This document shows, one piece after another, positions 1-11,977 of a stretch of 64,000 bases of DNA; position 1 is the stretch's first letter, and every line of letters begins with the position of its first letter. The position numbers and the translations under genes are program-made. The notes beneath the pieces are model-generated. The model did no database searches. It was not told where the DNA came from and worked only from the letters and a program-made list of their open reading frames with translations. The stretch lies in NCBI GenBank assembly GCA_012931725.1, contig CM022949.1:3817934-3881933 (forward strand), given 5' to 3'. The stretch is from Litsea cubeba (Eukaryota > Streptophyta > Magnoliopsida > Laurales > Lauraceae).

Positions 1-540
1 AAAAAGAAAGAAATATAAATGGGTTATGGTGATATTTTGTCTTTAGTTGTTTGGTAGAGAATTTTTTGACTTTTTGTTTAAAAAGTGAGTATTTTTTTTG
101 TCTTTTAGTAGAAAAAAGAGGCTATTTTTTTTACTTAAAAAAAAGCAGAGATAATTTTGAAAATATATACTTTTGATGTGATCCTTTGTCTCAGAATTGG
201 AGTCTTTACTTCAGTCCACTCTACTAGTGAAGTTCCCAGATTTGGGAACTTCACTAATAGAGTGGAGTGAAATAAACATTATTTTGAAGAAAAAATAAAA
301 TATAAGTATGTTATAATGATATTTTATTTTTTAGTTGTTTGGTATATATTTTTTTTTGACTTTTTATATAGAAATGAAGAATTTTTTTAGTATTTTAGTG
401 AAGAAATGATGTTGCTTTATTATTTAATTTTTTGAAAAAAATTACAAAAATTTTGAATTAAAGTATTTTTGACGTGATTTTTTTATTTTTAAGAAATTGA
501 AGCTTTATTTCATTTTACTCTATTAGTAGAGTTTTTTTCT
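1..540. repeat. Two head-to-tail copies of an AT-rich MITE-like repeat
   Basis: About 30-235 and 305-535 are diverged copies of one sequence: a TTTAGTTGTTTGGTA block, a TTTTTTGACTTTTT block, then a CACTCTACTAGTGAAG-like end. Between them, 216-265 is a near-perfect palindrome (CCACTCTACTAGTGAAG and its complement around TTCCCAGATTTGGGAA), as expected where two inverted-repeat ends abut. A related layout occurs at 22853-23175. No coding potential is seen. The superfamily is not determined. Confidence 0.4.
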
Positions 541-663
541 CCCACACAACGAAGTCCTTCTTCTACCTTGTTCTTTAGACATCAACCCTCCTTCTTCTTC
601 TATTGCACGAGGAAGGATCACTCGAGCTTTTCCTCGGACATCCGTGACGATCATTCAGCTTAA
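541..663 (+). other. Possible 5' UTR exon upstream of AP4S
   Basis: This pyrimidine-rich leader-like stretch ends in a good splice donor (CTTAAG|gtaatc at 663/664) followed by a CT-rich intron start. It is on the same strand as the AP-4 sigma gene and could be its non-coding first exon, but no transcript evidence is available and the link to the coding exon at 1957 is inferred. Confidence 0.35.
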
Positions 664-796
664 GGTAATCTCTCTCCCTCTCTGCGCTTCTCTGTCGCCT
701 CTCTCTCCCTCTACTCCTACTCTTCTATGATCTCATTCATTATTTTAGGCGCTGCACAGAGAATTTAGGGTCTTGTTTGTTTGATTTCTGTTTGAT

Positions 797-813
797 GGTT
801 AGGGTTAGGGTTG
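797..813 (+). promoter_or_regulatory. Telo-box-like element
   Basis: A short telomere-type repeat, GGTTAGGGTTAGGG, lies just downstream of the putative leader exon. Telo-boxes (AAACCCTAA) are known near the 5' ends of plant housekeeping genes. With only two units it is not a telomeric tract. Confidence 0.3.
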
Positions 814-1956
814 TGTTGCTTTAGGGCTTTTTATTTATGGTTGTCTTTGTTACATTACTTGATTTTGGTTTTTTGGATCTTGTTATCACCTCAGTTTGAT
901 TTATGAAGATACACCTTAATCTAGATTCTAGACTGATGAGAGTTACCTTAATTGACACTGTTGTAAATTGTAATGCAAATTTGGGTGGCCCAATTGTCAC
1001 TTTAATCATGCCAACTTAACCTTTCATTTTAGGCCTCAAAATCAATGATTTGATATGTGGGTTTTTTTTTAGCATGATTAACTATGCCATTCATATCATT
1101 GGGTTAGTGACAAATTGCTAATTAACTGTCATTAGGATAGTATATGGATGCATTAACCTAATGGCTCATAACAGTAGCTTAACAAATGGTCCAGCTTGAA
1201 TTTCAAGTGCCTCAATCGACAATCTTTCTTCCTTGTTTCAAACGAAATGCATAATTCTCAACCATGGGTGTAGATTTTAGAAAGGTATGGTCGAGCTTGA
1301 GTTTGCACAGTTCAGGTCTTTGTATTATTCCTATCATTGTACTGATACATGGGATAGACCATGTTCCAAGTGGGCAGTTGCTGTCATTCCTTTTTAACCT
1401 TGAATTTTGAGGGACTTCACAGAAAGTCCACGACTTTCTGATAGGTTGGGTTGTTAATGTGAAACTTATAGCAAAAGTTTAGCCCCACCTAAACGAAAAT
1501 CCTGGGTCCGCCACCCACGACGGGGTCGTGACACTTTAAAGATAGTTGATAGTATTCAGGACCGGGGGATTAACCAGGTATATTATCAATGAGAGTGCGC
1601 CATTATTGTTTTTATCTTTGGAAGATTCATAGTTTATGAAAGCTTATTTTTCATCTATTGTCCCCAGATTTCTCTGCATTTCATAAATTCAGAGATTTGA
1701 TATTAAAGATGTCACCTTGTCTTCCAGGTTTACATAATACGGGGAGATAGAACACAAAAGGCAGCAGCAGTAATTTTTGAGGTAATTTGTGGAAATGAGA
1801 AATATTTTATCATGCACTCTTACGAGGCAGACCTCCTTTTCTCTCTCTCACTGGGTATAGTATACCCGATCTCTCAATCTTTGTCAATCTCCCTTCAATT
1901 GGTTTGCTGTAGATCAAAGATCTCAATCGGAGAAGAAGAATAGAGAAAGAGAGAAG

Positions 1957-4900
1957 ATGGGGATCCGATTCGTTTTGCTGGTGAACAAGCAAGGTCAAAC
2001 CCGTCTCGCCCAATACTACGAATACCTCACCCTCCAAGAGAGAAGGGCTCTCGAGGGTGAAATCGTCCGTAAATGCCTCACTCGTACTGAAAACCAGGTA
2101 CCCTTCATCCCTCCTTACCCTCGCCATATAGTTAGTTCTATTGTTCTAGATCTCTTTTTTTTATACTCATTATTTTCCATGTTCTTCTGAATAGATTCAG
2201 ACCTAAACGTAAATCTTCAATGGGGAACTTCTACCTAACTATCTATTTATTGAACAGTAACATTGTGGATTCCGTGAAAAAGTCAGAAATAGATATTGTT
2301 TGAGAGATATAGAGAGGCCCAACAAGCACAAGGAGTTCATATGTTTGCCTGCCTCCCATGTATTGCAAATCTCTCTAGAATCCAAACATGCTATAAACAC
2401 CAACTTTGGTGTATTGGCACTGAATAAAACTTCAATCAGTCGGACATTGGCTGGCGATTGGATCAATCATGTAAAAAAAAAAAACACTTGATTAACTTCA
2501 TTGGTACTTATCCATTTGTGTTCTTGCTTATTTCTATAAACTGTTCAGTCACTTGTGACTACCACATTGTGGTGCCACTTAAACTCCAAAAGTTTCCCGA
2601 CTTTCATCTACCAAATAAGGAGTTTTTTTGCTCATTATGATTAATTTGGTCAACTCTTATTTCCTGTCTTAAGCTGCTTTAAATGCTTGTAAATCTTGGT
2701 TACAAGTAGGGCTTTAGCTACAACTGTACCTCCTTTTATGTAGCTTGCTGGGCTCTAGCATATTCCTGAAGAACGCTAAGGGGGGCCTGTTTGGATACAC
2801 AATAAAGTATAAGATTTCTTTATTTTTAAGAAAGTTTTCTTGCCCTCTCACTTTGAGCTGTTTGGTTAACTTAAAAAAAAGAGAATGTTCTTTTATTTTC
2901 TAGCAAAAAGCACAATATTCTTTCCTACACCCTAACCTTGTAGAAAAAAATCCATAAGATTAACTTCTTTCATTTCACGGGCCTCACTCTTTCCGGGCAA
3001 ATAACTGTGAAAGCACTCATGCCTCACCTGTGTTCTCTTCTCCTCTTCTTCGTCTCAGTTTCTCCCTCCCCCTCTTCTCTTTCATCCTCCTTATCTTCTT
3101 TTGTCCTGGCCCTATTTTGTTCTCTCATCCTCTCCTAAATCTTCATCTCTTTTATCTTTCCTCTCCCTTTCTCTTGTCTCTGGCTATGCACCCTATCTCC
3201 CTCACCCCTGGCCCTCACCCTCTCCCTCTTCTCTTCTCCATTCCTTTCTTTCTCCTAGAACTACTTTTATTCACTCTTCCCCTCTCCCATTTCAGATGCT
3301 TTCTTGCCATCGTTCTATTCTCTTTTTCATGGCAAGGTAAGAACTCAGACCCACATCAAAGTAGGGTTTGATATTTCTCTTCCTGTATATAAGAAATTAG
3401 TTCAAACGAGGGTTTAATAGATCAGTGCTAAGGTTATTGATCTAGCACACTCACTTGGGCTTAAACGGTTGTCTTCAATGCAAGATTTTGATATGCCATA
3501 TTCATACTGGTAGGAACATTGCTGCCCATTTTGCCATTTTCATTTAGTTTTATTTTTCCTTTATTTAAAATTAAGAACAGAGTGATGGAGGTTATTCCCT
3601 AAAAGGACTCTATCTGTTAAGAAATTCTCAAAAAATAATTTGGATAGAGAGAGTTCTAAGAAATATTGCTGGAGTAATAATAAATTCCTTCAAACAAATA
3701 GGAGGATGGATACAGCTATCTCATATTGACATTTGATCAATGATTTTTCCCATATCTATCCATCCAAACATTTGCAACTCGGTACTTGTGTTCTACCCGC
3801 ATCAACATTATAGTTGATTTCTTCGAATTATGGCTTACTTGAAACAAAAGTATTACATATCACTTTGATTTATTAGATTACTATTATAAATATGATTTTA
3901 GTATATACAATAATTTACAGTAATTGCCAAACAACTCAATTCAAAATCTATTAACTTCTTCGGTGACTGCCAAACAACAAAAATATTGTAATATTATAAT
4001 ATTACATTATTCTATTCTATACTATTTTATTCTTACAATATTTAAATCTGTAAATATTTTATTCTGTAAACATCCAAACGGGCCCTAAGCCCTAAATTAT
4101 TGTCCTTAAAGGAAATGTTGTGTAGTTTGATAGTCTTATTTTACTTGATGGAGCAACTGGTAGATTGGTTGTTTTTTCTGCATTGCTGTTACTGATGCTG
4201 GCTAACTTTGAGTGCAGTGTTCATTTGTTGAGCATCGGAATTACAAAGTTGTATACAGACGCTATGCATCACTTTTTTTCTTGGTAGGGGTTGATAATGA
4301 TGAGGTGGGTTATCTCTTTTTGTTTATGTAGCACATTTATAATAGATGTTTGATAATTACTAAAGCCAGACATATGATTATGAAGCGTTTCTTGTTGACA
4401 TTCTTTTAGAATCACTATTTACCAGGTGATTAGCTGCATGAGAGAACTCTATCTCTTGATAAAACTGTTTTTTTTTAGTTAACCCAAAACAATTCTCCCA
4501 CTTTGCCAAACACAGCCAAAATCATCTCTCTCTCTCTCTCTCTCTCTCTGACGCTCATGGAACTACTAGGCATGACCACCAATTGCTACTTGCAAGGTGT
4601 GTGGGACAGGGAGTTCCTTTCTTGGATCAGGGATGGTGGAAAAATACATATGCTTGATCGTAGATATTGATATAATTGTTTAAAGGATCAAAGGTTTTGG
4701 TTACTTTAGGGTATTCTAATCCAACATTGAATATCACTCTGTTCCAAGTGAGATTCAAGCACGGGGCAAATTGCAGAGGTATGAATTGAATGTACTTCAG
4801 ATTCACCAGGGGCATACCCCAAAAAGATCACAAGTGTGGCTGGGCACTCAGGATCATTTTCACACGTGCACAGCATGCAACATACAAAGCTTCGCTTGTT

Positions 4901-5807
4901 ACCTTTTAAGCTTAATTGGACCCTTTATCTTCCACTTAAATGGTTTTAAGACAGCATTACTAAGCTTAATTGGACCCTTTCTCTTCCACTTATATGGTTT
5001 TAAGACACAACATTATCTTAGTCTACCATGGCCAAAGGTCTTTTTGGATCATTCCAAAAGAGGAATCCCTTGGAGGTTTTGACCCATTGTCAATGGAAAT
5101 TCAGAAAATCATATAACAAAAACTATCAATAAATACAAATGGTTGCATGTTATCAATGAGCTTCTTGTTGAAAAATCAATTATCTTTCTCAACCACGAGA
5201 GGTAGATTCTCAAGTGGTTCAGTGAACCCTTATTTTTATGAAGACTTGTGCTGGCAATTTACAAGTCCCAATTATGGGTTACAGTCTACTTAATTGGCTG
5301 TGTTTCAGTTTCTTAATGCAAGCATCATGTGCTGGTTGTTGTAATCAGGAAAAGCACATACTGTAGAAGGGTGGTTGTTGACTAATAGTATGCCATCTAC
5401 TCATGCTAATCTCATGTTTTTTTTTTCTTCCATTTTCTTTATTTTCTCCTGCAGAATGAGCTAGCTATTCTGGAATTCATACATCTTTTAGTGGAAACCA
5501 TGGACCGCCATTTTGGAAATGTGGTATGTGTACCATTGTCATCTTTGTTTACTATTTTTGACAGAACTAGCTATAGTAACCCCATTTTGTTTTTCCTTTT
5601 AAGCGTGGCTCATCGAAACTCATCTTTCTTTGTTTTCTTCTCTCTCTCTCTCTCTCAACATTTTTTTCCCAGTGTGAACTTGATATCATGTTCCATCTTG
5701 AGAAAGCACACTTCATGCTGGAGGAGATGGTTATGAATGGGTATATTGTTGAGACGAGCAAATCGAACATTTTGGCACCAATCCAGCTCATGGACAAAGC
5801 CTCATAG
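1957..5807 (+). CDS. AP4S: AP-4 adaptor complex small subunit sigma-4, four exons
   Basis: Exons 1957-2097, 4218-4304, 5455-5523 and 5673-5807 (TAG) join in phase 0 with GT-AG introns to give 143 aa, the usual plant length. It is the small subunit of the heterotetrameric AP-4 adaptor, which sorts cargo at the trans-Golgi network toward vacuolar and endosomal routes. The sequence opens MGIRFVLLVNKQGQTRLAQY, the conserved sigma longin-fold start. Exon 2 supplies CSFVEHRNYKVVYRRYASLF, exon 3 ELAILEFIHLLVETMDRHFG, and exon 4 LEKAHFMLEEMVMNGYIVET and ends DKAS. The ATG is the only one compatible with the family. Intron 1 holds a 1.3-kb transposon and intron 2 a tandem duplication; neither touches an exon. 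Assignment to sigma-4 rather than sigma-1, -2 or -3 rests on remembered family sequence. Confidence 0.95.
2781..4084. mobile_element. Non-autonomous DNA transposon in AP4S intron 1
   Basis: The ends are inverted: GGGGGCCTGTTTGGAT at 2781 and ATCCAAACGGGCCC ending at 4084. CTAAG flanks both sides (2776-2780 and 4085-4089), a possible short target duplication. The interior is AT-rich or CT-rich without transposase; the 3030-3371 reading frame is low-complexity CT tract. Terminal repeats of the GGGCCYGTTTGGATG kind are common on plant MITEs; the superfamily is left open. Confidence 0.55.
4525..4549. repeat. (CT)n microsatellite
   Basis: A TCTCTC tract of about 12 units in AP4S intron 2. Confidence 0.9.
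4908..5015. repeat. 54-bp direct tandem duplication
   Basis: Two copies starting at 4908 and 4962 share AAGCTTAATTGGACCCTTT and GGTTTTAAGACA with few mismatches. It is intronic in AP4S. Confidence 0.8.
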
Positions 5808-8640
5808 CCCCAAATACCCTCTTATCTCGTGGTCAGGTGCAATCAACTATGTGCCATTTTTGGAGACAGTTGATGTGAACTTGATATGTCTGTTTACAGC
5901 TTTGTCAGGTTTTAATGAAATAATGTACTGTTTGAATATTTGTATTTGATAAATTCTCATTTCTAGTGTCTATCTTCAATTCTTTAGCTGTGTGTGTCTG
6001 GTGTTTGATATTTAACAAGGGAGAAAATAGGTGAGCCCACAAAGTGCAACTAGATAGTTCTATTCTTCTCATCTCTTCATGCATCCAAGGCCCAAAACTC
6101 AAGTCCTTACCTGAGCTATGGTAAGCATGGTGTTTATTTGCTCTTAACCACGCATTTGAAATTCTTAACAAGCCATGCAAATACATCACGTATAGACAAG
6201 AGGAGTGGTTACATAAGGCGGACCTTTATTGATAGGATCAAATGACCACCCTGAGAAATATTTATATAAGTGGAGCCACCTTTCAAAGGTCAAAACCAGA
6301 CACCTTAACCCATGCAAACCTTAGTGCAGCAGTAATAGGCTTTTCATTTATTCATGGTTTGGTTGAGAAAAAAACATGAGTTAACAATAAATAATAATTT
6401 ATAAAGAAAATCACTTTTTTTTTTTTTTTTTTGGTAGATCAGAACTAACTTTTCAGATGTTCAAACCGTCCATGACATATGATGCACCACCGTTTGAAAA
6501 ACTAAACCAAGCGTCTCAACAAGCTGATCCAAAATGAACCTCATCTAACTTGAGGTTGGCCTATAAAAACAAGTTTGAGCTCGAGCCTTGCTGACCTGGC
6601 TTGCAAGCTGAGTTGGCTTGTTAAAATATGAGTTCAGATCCTCTAAGCTTCTAAAGTTGGAGAATTTTTTAGTTGAACGAGTGGAACTAGGGTTGCTAGG
6701 GTTGCAAATGGGTACATGAAGTCTCTATTATTGAATGAAATGTCTGAAACCAATATCTAGTTCCGAGAGGAGAGAAATCTAAGGCCAGTTTGGCATCGTT
6801 CTCATGTTGTTCTCAATTTTATGCTCAGATCAGATTATGTTGAGATTGGGTTGTGCCGAGACTATACTATGCAGAACTTGTTTTGTAACATTATATTAAA
6901 TTTTTCTATTGAGAATACGTTGTACAAAACTTGTTTGGTAACTTTACAAAAGTTTTGTTCCACGGAACTAAAGTAAGAGAAACATAGGATTTACAATGTG
7001 GTACCCACTTTTAAGAATTAGAACATGAGACCATATTCATAGGATTTACAATTTAGACCCACTTTTATAGGAATTATAATGTGGGGCTACCTTTTCTTAT
7101 GAATGTAAATATGGGACACACCATTAGAAATTACATTGTACACACTTTTAGAAATTAGAATATGGGGCCACATTCATAGGATTTATAATGTTGGTCCACC
7201 TTTCGTGATTGTAACCATGTGACCTACATTCATAGATTTACAATGTGGGCCAACCTTTATAGAAATTATAATATGGGGCCATCTTTTTTATTGATTGTGA
7301 ACACATGACCCACCTTTAAAAATTACAATGTTGTACTCACCTTTAGAAATTAGAACATGGGTCCACATTCATAGGATTCACAATGTAGACCTACATTCAT
7401 TGGATTTATAATGTGGCTCGGCTCCACTTTTTGGGATTGTGATCATATGACCCGCCTTTAATAATTATAAATTGGGGCCACCTTTTCTGTGATTGTGGAC
7501 ACGGGGCCCACCTTTAGAAATTAGAATATGATACCTTATAATGTGGTCCCACCATCATAGGAATTATCATATGGACTCACATTTTGCGATTGTGACCATG
7601 TGATCCATCTTTAAGATTTACAAAGTAGTGTCACCTTCTTTGGGATTGTGAACATGAGGCTTACCTTTAGGATTAAGTGAGGGGATTTGGAGTGTTTAAA
7701 TGGTCTTCTTCAAAAGGCAAGAGACACGTAGGAAACAACTTTGCCGGCAAGTTGTTTCTTAAAAAAGACAATTTTTTTCCAAGTTTCTTTCTTATGCCAG
7801 CAGGTTAAGATCTTGAGATTCATTCCAGTGATAAAAAAAACTAGAACAATGATTTACATTTACCAAACATATTTTATTTAACCTCATCTCGTGGAGATAT
7901 AGGAAGATCCGAAGGGCACGATGCCAAACACACCCCTAGATTCGAATCCAGATTCATGCATTTAAGATTCAAACATTTGGATGCGGAGCCAAATCTCTAT
8001 AAGTTCAAGATATAGGATGATTACATTCACAAATTAGAAATATATATATCTATATAGGTTTTGAGGATTTCAAAGCTTGAGTCAACTCATATTTGAGACT
8101 CTACTCTAATTATATACCAGTCAATACCCCCACTTCTATATCTAAAAATCTTATGTTGCAGCTCTTTCATCCAATTGCACAAATGAACCCCATATCTTGT
8201 TTTTGGATCCAGATTCAAAATCAGATTTTGGTTTTTTTTATTTTTAAGTTGATGCGATGCCAGGTCCAGATACAACTTATAAGTTCTATGTCATAACCAA
8301 TTATCTATATAGACAGATCTTAAGTCTGAATCAATTATAGTTATAGTCCGAATCCAACCCATTGGCATCGCTAAGTGGAACTCCACAGTCGATCTCACCT
8401 ATTTCAAATCCAAGCCACGCACAATGAATGGTGAGGGATGCCCCAATTTGACTCCCAATAGAAGCTGGCCCATTATAAGATTAACCAACATAGGCATTCA
8501 TTTTGAGCTGTTCACGTTTTCATTTTAAGTGGGCTGGCGTGGGTTCCATTCCAACTACGGGAATTTTCTAAAGTTGTTGTTAGGGAGTGAGAGGATCTCC
8601 ACACTAGATTTTTTGTTTGGTAGAAATCTCTGATTCACTG
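5808..8640. other. Intergenic region without recognisable gene
   Basis: It lies between the AP4S stop and the F-box pseudogene leader. The first 150 bp are presumably AP4S 3' UTR. I see no conserved protein, tRNA or clear transposon end; the only structure is the degenerate repeat array at 6985-7670 and a poly-T run near 6415-6432. Confidence 0.6.
6985..7670. repeat. Degenerate minisatellite-like array
   Basis: About 690 bp is built from recurring short phrases in variable order: ATTTACAATGTGG, GGCCACCTTT, TTAGAAATTAGAATATGG, CATTCATAGGATT and GATTGTGAACATG. Units are about 30-40 bp and strongly diverged. Reading frames through it are short and meaningless. Confidence 0.65.
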
Positions 8641-10214
8641 TATAATATAAAAGCTCCTTCCCACCCACAGCCTGTCCATGTCTTCTCTCCAGCTCTCTTC
8701 ACCTGGAAAAAGGTAGTCTCCTTCTCCTCTTTCCTTCCCAAGCTCTAGCTCTTCTTTACCATTGATTCAAATCTCTCTTTGCAACCAGTAACTGTTTCTT
8801 TCCTCAGTCTTATCTCAGGAAGAATGGCTCCTTTTACAGTATCAGAGGGTGATATTTGTAACTTAAGCAATGATCTGTTAATGAATATCCTTTCTAGATT
8901 GCCCCCAAAACCACTAACCATGTTCAAATGTGTCTCCAAGACATTTTTCCTCTTGGTTTCGACCTTTATTCACTCCCCAACAGTGGTGCCAAGGCCAATG
9001 TCTGGCCTTTTTGTCGGCAACGTCGATCTCCTCAAGGGAAAACTCGAGTCCTTTTGAGTATTTCAATCTCAAAGACAATGAGGCAGACATTGATGATGAG
9101 ACCAATATCAACTATAGCCTCAGCTTCTTACCCTGCAATCCAGATACTAGAATTGTTGATTGTCGCGACGGGGTCCTTCTCTGTGCCCCCGAGAACTTGT
9201 TTGGTCGAAATAATTACTATGTGTGCAACCCCGTCACGCAGCAATGGGTGGCTCTGCCTCCACCACCCAAACGCGAATGTTGTAGCCATTGTAATTTTGA
9301 TGTGATTCTTGCATTGGTGCTAGATGAATCTTCTGATGTCTTCTTCTCTCACTATGAAGTCATTCAGTTTTTTACTATCTATGGCGAGAATTTAAAAGTC
9401 GAAGTGGACTCTTCTAAGGATGAAGTTGAAGAGACATTAGCGGATTTGTATGTCTATGTGTATTCTTCTCAAACAGTGTCACGACCCGGTCCCGAGATCT
9501 AATTAGCTCGGATAACCCCGTGTCGCGAATGCATACTTACTCCCGTAAACTCCGAATTAACATAAAGTTAAAACGAAATCCACAAGGGATATCAAATACC
9601 ATACCTGTCAACTGTATACAATGGCGGAAAAATACATTAACAAAATACAATTAATTATTTGAATTCTTTACCAAAAGTAAAGGTTCATATATATACATAC
9701 ATCTCAGATATAATAAAGTCAACCACTGCATATTTATATACAATGCAGGGGACATCTACTTCTATGTCAAACCTATAAAATAAACCTTCAAAACATTTCC
9801 AGAATAGTTTTAGTCGATTCGCACTCCGAATATTTACATCATTCGATCAACATCCTCTGCTGATGGCGCGGACAACGCGGACAACAGGGCCTGCGATGTC
9901 ATCAATAACACCGTGAACACGACGGTTCAACAATGTACATACAGTTCTATGATAGTATATGCTATCATATTATTAATCAATAATCACATATATAAGAACC
10001 TGTCAATTTACCAATTTAACAGTTCTATATGAATCGATACAATTCTATATTACAAAGATATAAACAGTAGAACCAAGTAATAACCATTATTTATGACTAC
10101 AACAATAGATTTATATTTCATCTCATTTTATGCTTTCAAACGAAAGCTGTTCTGTATTTCTGTTAACAACAATATCAGTCAGTTATAAATAATATTTATA
10201 ATATAATCCTCTTT

Positions 10215-10442
10215 GGCTCATGGGCTCACGCCACCTGGCTCTGGCCTACATGTTACCTCAAGGCTTTATTATATGATATGGGCTCGCGCCACCTGGCTCT
10301 GGCCTACGTGTGGGTCATGGGCTCGTGCCACCTGGCTCTGGCCTACATGTTGCCCCAGCTCATGGACTCGCGCCACCTGGCTCTGATCCAATTTTGCCTG
10401 GCTCATGGACTCACGCCACCTGGCTCTGGTCCAAATTTTGCC
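10215..10442. repeat. Five-copy minisatellite inside the LTR
   Basis: The phrase GGGCTCACGCCACCTGGCTC recurs five times with different spacers; the same array lies at 15387-15614. It produces a spurious frame (MGHGLVPPGSG...). Confidence 0.85.
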
Positions 10443-11000
10443 TAATAATAATAATAAGGTGTGGGATTTCCAGTGTCTTGATCAGAGATCACTGGTATCA
10501 CCACGGAGCTCCGGAAGGCTCCTAGCTCATCTACTGCAGTAGGAATTATTAATTCTTCATTACATTCTATTCATTCAACAATTCAATTCATTATGTTAGT
10601 ATAGCTCAAGAATGAGCTTAGGGAATTACGGTCTAGTATTAGGCTATTCATTCATCTCATGTAATCAATGTAGTTCAGCTCTATATGAGCTTTATGAAAC
10701 ATTAAATAGCATAGCTCGACATTGAGCTTAAGAATAATAATACCATTGAATGCGGAAATTAAATTTAAGTCTATACAACTTTATACAACACTATGCAGAC
10801 GTCTAAACCAAACAAATGGGTGAAACTTTCGTTATCCAATGCACGTGTTATTCTTGATGAACATCACTTTAAATATTGAATGGTGCATTCGAAGAACTTA
10901 GTTTACACCTATGTAGGCTTATACATTAACAATAAACAGCCTGTATAAATTAAGCCTCGAATCAGGGAAATCATATTCCCAAATATGAAATTCCTTCACT

Positions 11001-11331
11001 GTCGGTCAGCTCTTCGGTCAGCCATCGGCTGACCGATAGCTCCATGTCGGCTGACCGATCTCTCGTCGGTCAGAATTCCCGAGACCCAAATTCCTGTACT
11101 TGAACGTCGGTTGACCGACGTACACTCTGTCGGTTGACCGACATTAGTCGGTCCACATCGGTTCATTACTCGGTTCGAAAACCAGAGACACGAATTCCTA
11201 TATTTACAACGTCGGTCAGGTCGTCGGTTGACCGACCCTGCATCGGTTCGAATTTCAGAGAACTGAAATTCAACGAAAACAGGTTCTATACCTGTCGGTT
11301 CACTCGTCGGTCGACCTATCGGTCGACCGAT
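11001..11331. repeat. Cluster of TCGGYYGACCGA palindromes in the LTR
   Basis: About six full palindromic sites (TCGGCTGACCGA, TCGGTTGACCGA, TCGGTCGACCGA) and many TCGGT half sites occur in 330 bp. Equivalent clusters lie at 16173-16503, 19685-19950 and, in a different LTR family, 28561-28830. The role is unknown; clustered dimer-binding sites in a promoter are one possibility. Confidence 0.85.
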
Positions 11332-11977
11332 AGCGCACAGAAGCTCAGTTCGAGCTTCAGGTTTCTTGAAGCCAAACTTCTGGCTTTTGGTCCACTTATG
11401 CTCTAATCATTCTAATACATCATAATTCATAAAAACATGTAAGTACTTGCCTTTATTCAGGTTATACCCAAAAACCCTTTTGACAACTTGAGGTTTGAGA
11501 TGCAAATTCAGCCAAATAGAAAACTTGAGCCTTAGGATAATGAACTCCAAGGAAGAAGATGAATGTTTTTCTCAAAACCCACTTGAAACTTTCTTTCCCA
11601 AACACTTGATCCAGCTTAAAGAAAGAAGAACTTGGAAGAAGAAATGATGAAGGAAAGAAGAAACAAAGAAGAAGACATGGGGAGCTGCTGCTGGCACTCC
11701 CCCACGGTTTCCCTCTCATCTCAACAGCTCATACTTCATGTGAGCTTAGTCACAATGCAATTTTTGCATTTACACCCCTATTCATTTACTTAATTCCACT
11801 TTGAGTCAAATGAAGACCCATTAAGCTTAAACCCAATTAATAACTTAAGTTAGTCTTTCAAGACTAATTGGATCCATTCTAAATCCTTAATCATCATTAA
11901 GTTGACTAATCACACTTAAACCACATTAAGCTCGATTAATTAGAGTTAATCAGGATTAACTCGGGAAGGGGTCTCAC

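Larger units (their letters stand above)
9477..11977 (-). repeat. 3' LTR of the gypsy element
   Basis: It starts at the junction with F-box codons (CAAACAG|TGTCACG) and ends TCTCACA at 11977, where similarity to the other LTR stops. The first interior bases, 11978-11990, read GTTGTAGGGAGT on the minus strand, a plausible polypurine tract. Confidence 0.92.

Noticed and set aside
797..813. Interstitial telomere
   Set aside because: Only two TTAGGG-type units; better called a telo-box.
3030..3371. 113-aa hydrophobic frame in AP4S intron 1
   Set aside because: A CT-rich low-complexity tract within a transposon; no conserved motif.
10310..10525. 71-aa frame (and its twin at 15482) plus 11134/16306 and 11462/16634 frames
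   Set aside because: They appear twice only because they lie in the two LTRs; they are made of minisatellite and palindrome repeats and resemble no protein.
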